Shown: in pieces, positions 5,321-7,656 of the stretch | Layout: every line of letters begins with the position of its first letter | How positions within the stretch are numbered: the first letter of the stretch is position 1 | Origin: Thermoprotei archaeon | GTDB taxonomy: Archaea; Thermoproteota; Thermoprotei; Thermofilales; Thermofilaceae | Direction of reading: 5' to 3' | Assembly (NCBI GenBank): GCA_003649495.1 | Contig: QMRZ01000071.1 | Coordinates: 1 to 7,656 of the forward strand | DNA length: 7,656 bases | The notes under the pieces: generated by a model | The model's input: only the letters and a program-made list of their open reading frames with translations | Told to the model about the DNA's origin: nothing | Databases searched by the model: none | Made by a program: the position numbers and the translations under genes

Positions 5321-5342
5321 AAGGTGTGCAAATGCACACCTT
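5321..5342. promoter_or_regulatory. Perfect 22-base inverted repeat, likely operator
   Basis: Ten-base arms AAGGTGTGCA and TGCACACCTT are separated by only AA. The site lies after the ppa T-tracts and its centre is 36 bases upstream of the centre of the next TATA box. With a two-base loop it is a better dimeric-protein binding site than an RNA hairpin. It may activate or repress the operon beginning at 5399; the binding protein is unknown. Confidence 0.65.
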
Positions 5343-5363
5343 ATGCCGGGGGAGGTGCTCAAG

Positions 5364-5371
5364 TTTAAATA
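5364..5371 (+). promoter_or_regulatory. TATA box of the DUF2153-ASCH operon
   Basis: TTTAAATA is centred about 31 bases before the ATG at 5399. A start about 26 bases downstream leaves a leader of only a few bases, and no Shine-Dalgarno site is present. Between box and start is a GGGGG/CCCCC inverted repeat (5372-5389, eight-base loop). Confidence 0.65.
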
Positions 5372-5398
5372 GGGGGAAGTCCTACCCCCAGTGGTGCA

Positions 5399-5806
5399 AT
5401 GGTGGAGGGTCAGTTCGCTCGGTCGTTTGTAGCTAACCTCGAGCACTGGGTAGAGGCTCAGAAGCTGGTGTTATCCTCAGTCAGGAAGGTTGAGGAGCAG
5501 CTCAAGGACGCGGATAGGCTTGAGCTCATACTGGCGACCAGGATGGCGTTCAGGCACATGATCAGGACCCTGGAGGCGTTTGACAAGTGGCTGCAGGACC
5601 CGTTCATCATAGGCCACATGCCCCGGGAGATGCTTGAGGAGGTGCAGAAGAAGGCTTGGGAGCTCCTCAAGCAGCTCCTCGAGCTGGACATAAGCCACAC
5701 CACGCAGTTCAAGGACTACATGCTGAAGCTGGCTAGGGAGGGCAAGCTCAACCCACTGCTGGCAGCTCAGAGGAGGGAGGAGAGGGGGACCCCAGGCGTC
5801 TTCTAG
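5399..5806 (+). CDS. DUF2153-like archaeal helical protein of unknown function
   Basis: The 135-residue soluble protein is predicted almost entirely helical. The core LELILATRMAFRHMIRTLEA, the segment FDKWLQDPFIIGHMPREMLE and the later LLKQLLELDISHTTQFKDYM match my memory of the archaeal DUF2153 family, found mostly in Crenarchaeota. No catalytic motif, membrane segment or signal peptide is visible. The amphipathic helices with a conserved Trp-Leu-Gln-Asp-Pro turn suggest a helical bundle, perhaps for oligomerisation or protein binding; function is not known. The ATG at 5399 is the first start after the TATA box; the next codon is GTG, so a start one codon later cannot be excluded. It is followed after four bases by the ASCH-domain gene and heads the probable operon. 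Confidence 0.8.
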   Translation: MVEGQFARSFVANLEHWVEAQKLVLSSVRKVEEQLKDADRLELILATRMAFRHMIRTLEAFDKWLQDPFIIGHMPREMLEEVQKKAWELLKQLLELDISHTTQFKDYMLKLAREGKLNPLLAAQRREERGTPGVF

Positions 5807-5810
5807 ACCC

Positions 5811-6281
5811 TTGAGGAGGCCCTGCTATCTCCTCTCGATAAAGCCCGTGTTTGGGGAGCAGATACTGAGCGGCGTTAAGGGGTACGAGCTGAGGAGGAGG
5901 GGCAGGTTCGAGCCGGGGTCCATAATGGTGCTCTACGAGTCCTCGCCAGTCAGAGCGGTGGTAGGCGAGTTCAAGGCTGGCAGGGTGTTCAGAGTGGAGC
6001 TGGACGAGCTACTGGGGATGCTAAGGAGGGGGGAGCTGAGGGGGTGTGGAGAGGCGGATGTGCCCTATGTCCTGGGCGCGCGCAGGGTCGTGGTGATAGA
6101 GGTGGTGGAGCCCCTGAGGTATCCGAGGCCCGTGACGCTGGCGGAGCTGCGCAGGCTGGTGCCTGGCTTCAGGCCGCCGGTCAGCTACGCCAGGTTTGAC
6201 GAGTACTATGAGGCTGTGAGGCGGGCGGCGTTCGAGGTGTTAAGGAATGAAAGCCTTAAAGGGGCCGGATTCGTCTACTAG
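5811..6281 (+). CDS. ASCH/PUA-like domain protein
   Basis: The 156-residue protein starts with LLSIKP (7-12), then SGVKGYELRR (20-29) and a glycine-containing strand PGSIMVLYESSPVRAVVGEF. This is the hallmark order of archaeal ASCH-type proteins with a PUA-like beta barrel, a fold that usually binds RNA or modified nucleotides. The C-terminal half (about 100-156) continues with RPVTLAELRRLVPGFRPPVS and a helical ARFDEYYEAVRRAAFEVLRN. The TTG start is the only one that keeps the LLSIKP strand; it lies four bases after the preceding stop with no Shine-Dalgarno site nearby, suggesting coupled re-initiation. Substrate and partners are unknown. The position between a DUF2153-like gene and cdc48 hints at an information-processing or quality-control role, which is inference. 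Confidence 0.8.
   Translation: MRRPCYLLSIKPVFGEQILSGVKGYELRRRGRFEPGSIMVLYESSPVRAVVGEFKAGRVFRVELDELLGMLRRGELRGCGEADVPYVLGARRVVVIEVVEPLRYPRPVTLAELRRLVPGFRPPVSYARFDEYYEAVRRAAFEVLRNESLKGAGFVY
6254..6261 (+). promoter_or_regulatory. Possible internal TATA box for cdc48
   Basis: CCTTAAAG, preceded by GAAAG, lies inside the end of the ASCH gene. A start about 26 bases downstream (near 6283) would give a leader of roughly 20 bases that includes the Shine-Dalgarno site at 6291-6296. The match is modest and read-through from upstream is equally possible. Confidence 0.35.
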
Positions 6282-6290
6282 GCTGGTGTT

Positions 6291-6296
6291 AGGTGA
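6291..6296 (+). promoter_or_regulatory. Shine-Dalgarno site of cdc48
   Basis: AGGTGA matches the complement of the archaeal 16S rRNA 3' end and lies six bases before the ATG at 6303. Its TGA is an in-frame stop, so translation cannot begin further upstream. Confidence 0.7.
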
Positions 6297-6302
6297 ACTC
6301 AA

Positions 6303-7656
6303 ATGCGCAGAGGCAGGGTTGACGAGATAGAGCTGAGGGTCGCCGAGCTGAGGCACAGCGAGGCTGGGAGGGGCAGAGTCAGGATAGACGAGGAGGCTAT
6401 GAGGAAGCTGGGGCTCACTGCAGGCGACGTGGTGGAGATAGAGGGCAGGAAGAAGACAGTGGCGGTCGTGTGGCCGGGCTACGCGGAGGACAGGGGCACG
6501 GGCATCATAAGGATGGATGGCTGGACTAGGAAGAACGCGGGCGTCAGCATAGGGGAGAAGGTCAGGGTAAGGAGGGTGGAGGTGAGGACAGCCACGATGG
6601 TCAAGCTGGCGCCCACCTCCATGAGCCTGACGGTGGACGAGAACTTCGTCTCCTACGTGAAGAAGAGGCTGCTGGATAGGCCGCTGATGGAGGGCGACGT
6701 GGTCCAGGTGCCAGTGCTGGGCCAGATGATACCCTTCACAGTCGTCACCGTAAAGCCCTCCGGCCCCGTGGTGATAGGCGAGTCCACCCACCTGATAATA
6801 CTCGAGAAGCCCGTTGAGGTCGGCAGGATACCCAAGGTGACGTACGACGACATTGGGGACCTGGAGGAGGCTAAGCAGAAGATTAGGGAGCTCGTGGAGC
6901 TCCCCATGAAGTACCCGCAACTATTCAAGAAGCTGGGCATCGAGCCGCCTAAGGGCGTGCTCCTCTACGGGCCCCCAGGCTGTGGCAAGACCCTGCTGGC
7001 GAAGGCCGTGGCTAACGAGACTGAGGCCTACTTCATAGCGATTAATGGGCCGGAGATAATGAGCAAGTTCTACGGCGAGAGCGAGCAGAGGCTGCGCGAG
7101 ATATTCGAGGAGGCTAAGGAGCACGCGCCAGCGATCATATTCATCGATGAGATAGACGCGATAGCCCCCAAGAGGGAGGAGGTCACGGGCGAGGTTGAGA
7201 AGAGGGTAGTGGCCCAGCTATTAGCGCTGATGGATGGCCTGGAGGCTAGGGGCGACGTCATAGTGATTGCCGCGACTAACAGGCCCAACGCGCTAGACCC
7301 GGCGCTCAGGAGGCCCGGCAGGTTCGACAGGGAGATCGAGATACCCGTCCCCGACAGGAGGGGGAGGCTGGAGATACTCCAGGTGCACACCAGGAACATG
7401 CCGCTCGCCCCCGACGTGGACCTGAAGAAGATAGCCGAGATGACTCACGGCTTCACTGGCGCAGACCTCGCCGCGCTGTGTAGGGAGGCGGCGATGAGGG
7501 CTCTGCGCAGGATACTGCCCAAGATAGACCTGGAGAAGGAGGAGGTTCCGCCTGAGGTGCTGGACAGCCTGGAGGTGACGATGGAGGACTTCCTGAACGC
7601 GTTCAGGGAGATCACGCCCAGCGCCCTGAGGGAGATCGAGGTGGAGATACCGAACG
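6303..7656 (+). CDS. Cdc48/VAT-type AAA+ ATPase (3' end outside window)
   Basis: The first 451 residues of a Cdc48/p97/VAT homologue are present; the family is about 730-800 residues, so the D2 ATPase ring lies beyond the window. The hexamer unfolds and extracts proteins, often passing them to the proteasome. The N-domain (about 8-170) shows the double-psi barrel pattern LRVAELRHSEAGRGRVRIDE and the VAT-like GIIRMDGWTRKNAGVSIG. The linker VTYDDIGDLEEAKQKIRELV leads into D1: Walker A GPPGCGKT (223-230), Walker B IIFIDEID (279-286), sensor 1 ATN (324-326), and arginine fingers R337 and R340 in RRPGRFD. The Walker A Cys replaces the Thr usual in D1. The ATG at 6303 has a good Shine-Dalgarno site and an in-frame stop just upstream. 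The gene follows the ASCH gene by 21 bases. Confidence 0.96.
   Translation, partial: MRRGRVDEIELRVAELRHSEAGRGRVRIDEEAMRKLGLTAGDVVEIEGRKKTVAVVWPGYAEDRGTGIIRMDGWTRKNAGVSIGEKVRVRRVEVRTATMVKLAPTSMSLTVDENFVSYVKKRLLDRPLMEGDVVQVPVLGQMIPFTVVTVKPSGPVVIGESTHLIILEKPVEVGRIPKVTYDDIGDLEEAKQKIRELVELPMKYPQLFKKLGIEPPKGVLLYGPPGCGKTLLAKAVANETEAYFIAINGPEIMSKFYGESEQRLREIFEEAKEHAPAIIFIDEIDAIAPKREEVTGEVEKRVVAQLLALMDGLEARGDVIVIAATNRPNALDPALRRPGRFDREIEIPVPDRRGRLEILQVHTRNMPLAPDVDLKKIAEMTHGFTGADLAALCREAAMRALRRILPKIDLEKEEVPPEVLDSLEVTMEDFLNAFREITPSALREIEVEIPN

Noticed and set aside
6240..6920. Minus-strand open frame of 226 codons opposite cdc48
   Set aside because: It is rich in His, Leu and Pro, as expected for an antisense frame of a GC-rich gene, and lies over the conserved Cdc48 N-domain.
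1..7656. CRISPR arrays, tRNA or rRNA genes, insertion sequences
   Set aside because: I saw no regularly spaced repeats, no cloverleaf-type tRNA or rRNA signature, and no transposase motifs on either strand.

Overview
The window looks like chromosome from a GC-rich, probably thermophilic archaeon, most likely of the Thermoproteota (crenarchaeal) branch. The evidence is a Cdc48/VAT-type AAA ATPase, a DUF2153-like protein (a family I know from Crenarchaeota), AGG-rich arginine codon use, a vapBC pair, and TATA-box promoters placed about 26 bases before start codons that lack Shine-Dalgarno sites (leaderless mRNAs). I cannot name the species from this sequence alone.

Layout. Positions 1-131 hold the C-terminal tail of an unidentified plus-strand gene, which overlaps the start of murQ (85-1014), a well-conserved MurNAc-6-phosphate etherase that is unexpected in an organism without murein. 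Two minus-strand genes follow. The first (988-2628) is a 546-residue protein with two N-terminal winged helices, a minimal nucleotidyltransferase domain and a C-terminal HTH; its TATA box lies between two near-identical inverted repeats. The second (2685-3764) is a uroporphyrinogen-decarboxylase-superfamily protein that is not canonical HemE. A gene-poor stretch (3783-4114) carries GC-rich inverted repeats and what may be the frameshifted remains of a membrane transporter gene.

The right half is all plus strand: a vapB-vapC toxin-antitoxin pair (4115-4718), a family I inorganic pyrophosphatase (4767-5291) with a T-rich terminator, a 22-base perfect palindrome, and then a probable operon of a DUF2153-like helical protein (5399-5806), an ASCH/PUA-like protein (5811-6281) and Cdc48/VAT (6303 to beyond the window end).

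The most interesting item is the 546-residue HTH-nucleotidyltransferase protein with its twin operators. It resembles a single-chain version of an AbiEi/AbiEii (type IV toxin-antitoxin) pair, with the antitoxin-like DNA-binding part and the toxin-like nucleotidyltransferase in one polypeptide, under likely autorepression. The murQ gene is the second point of interest. The ppa and Cdc48 parts look like ordinary housekeeping regions.
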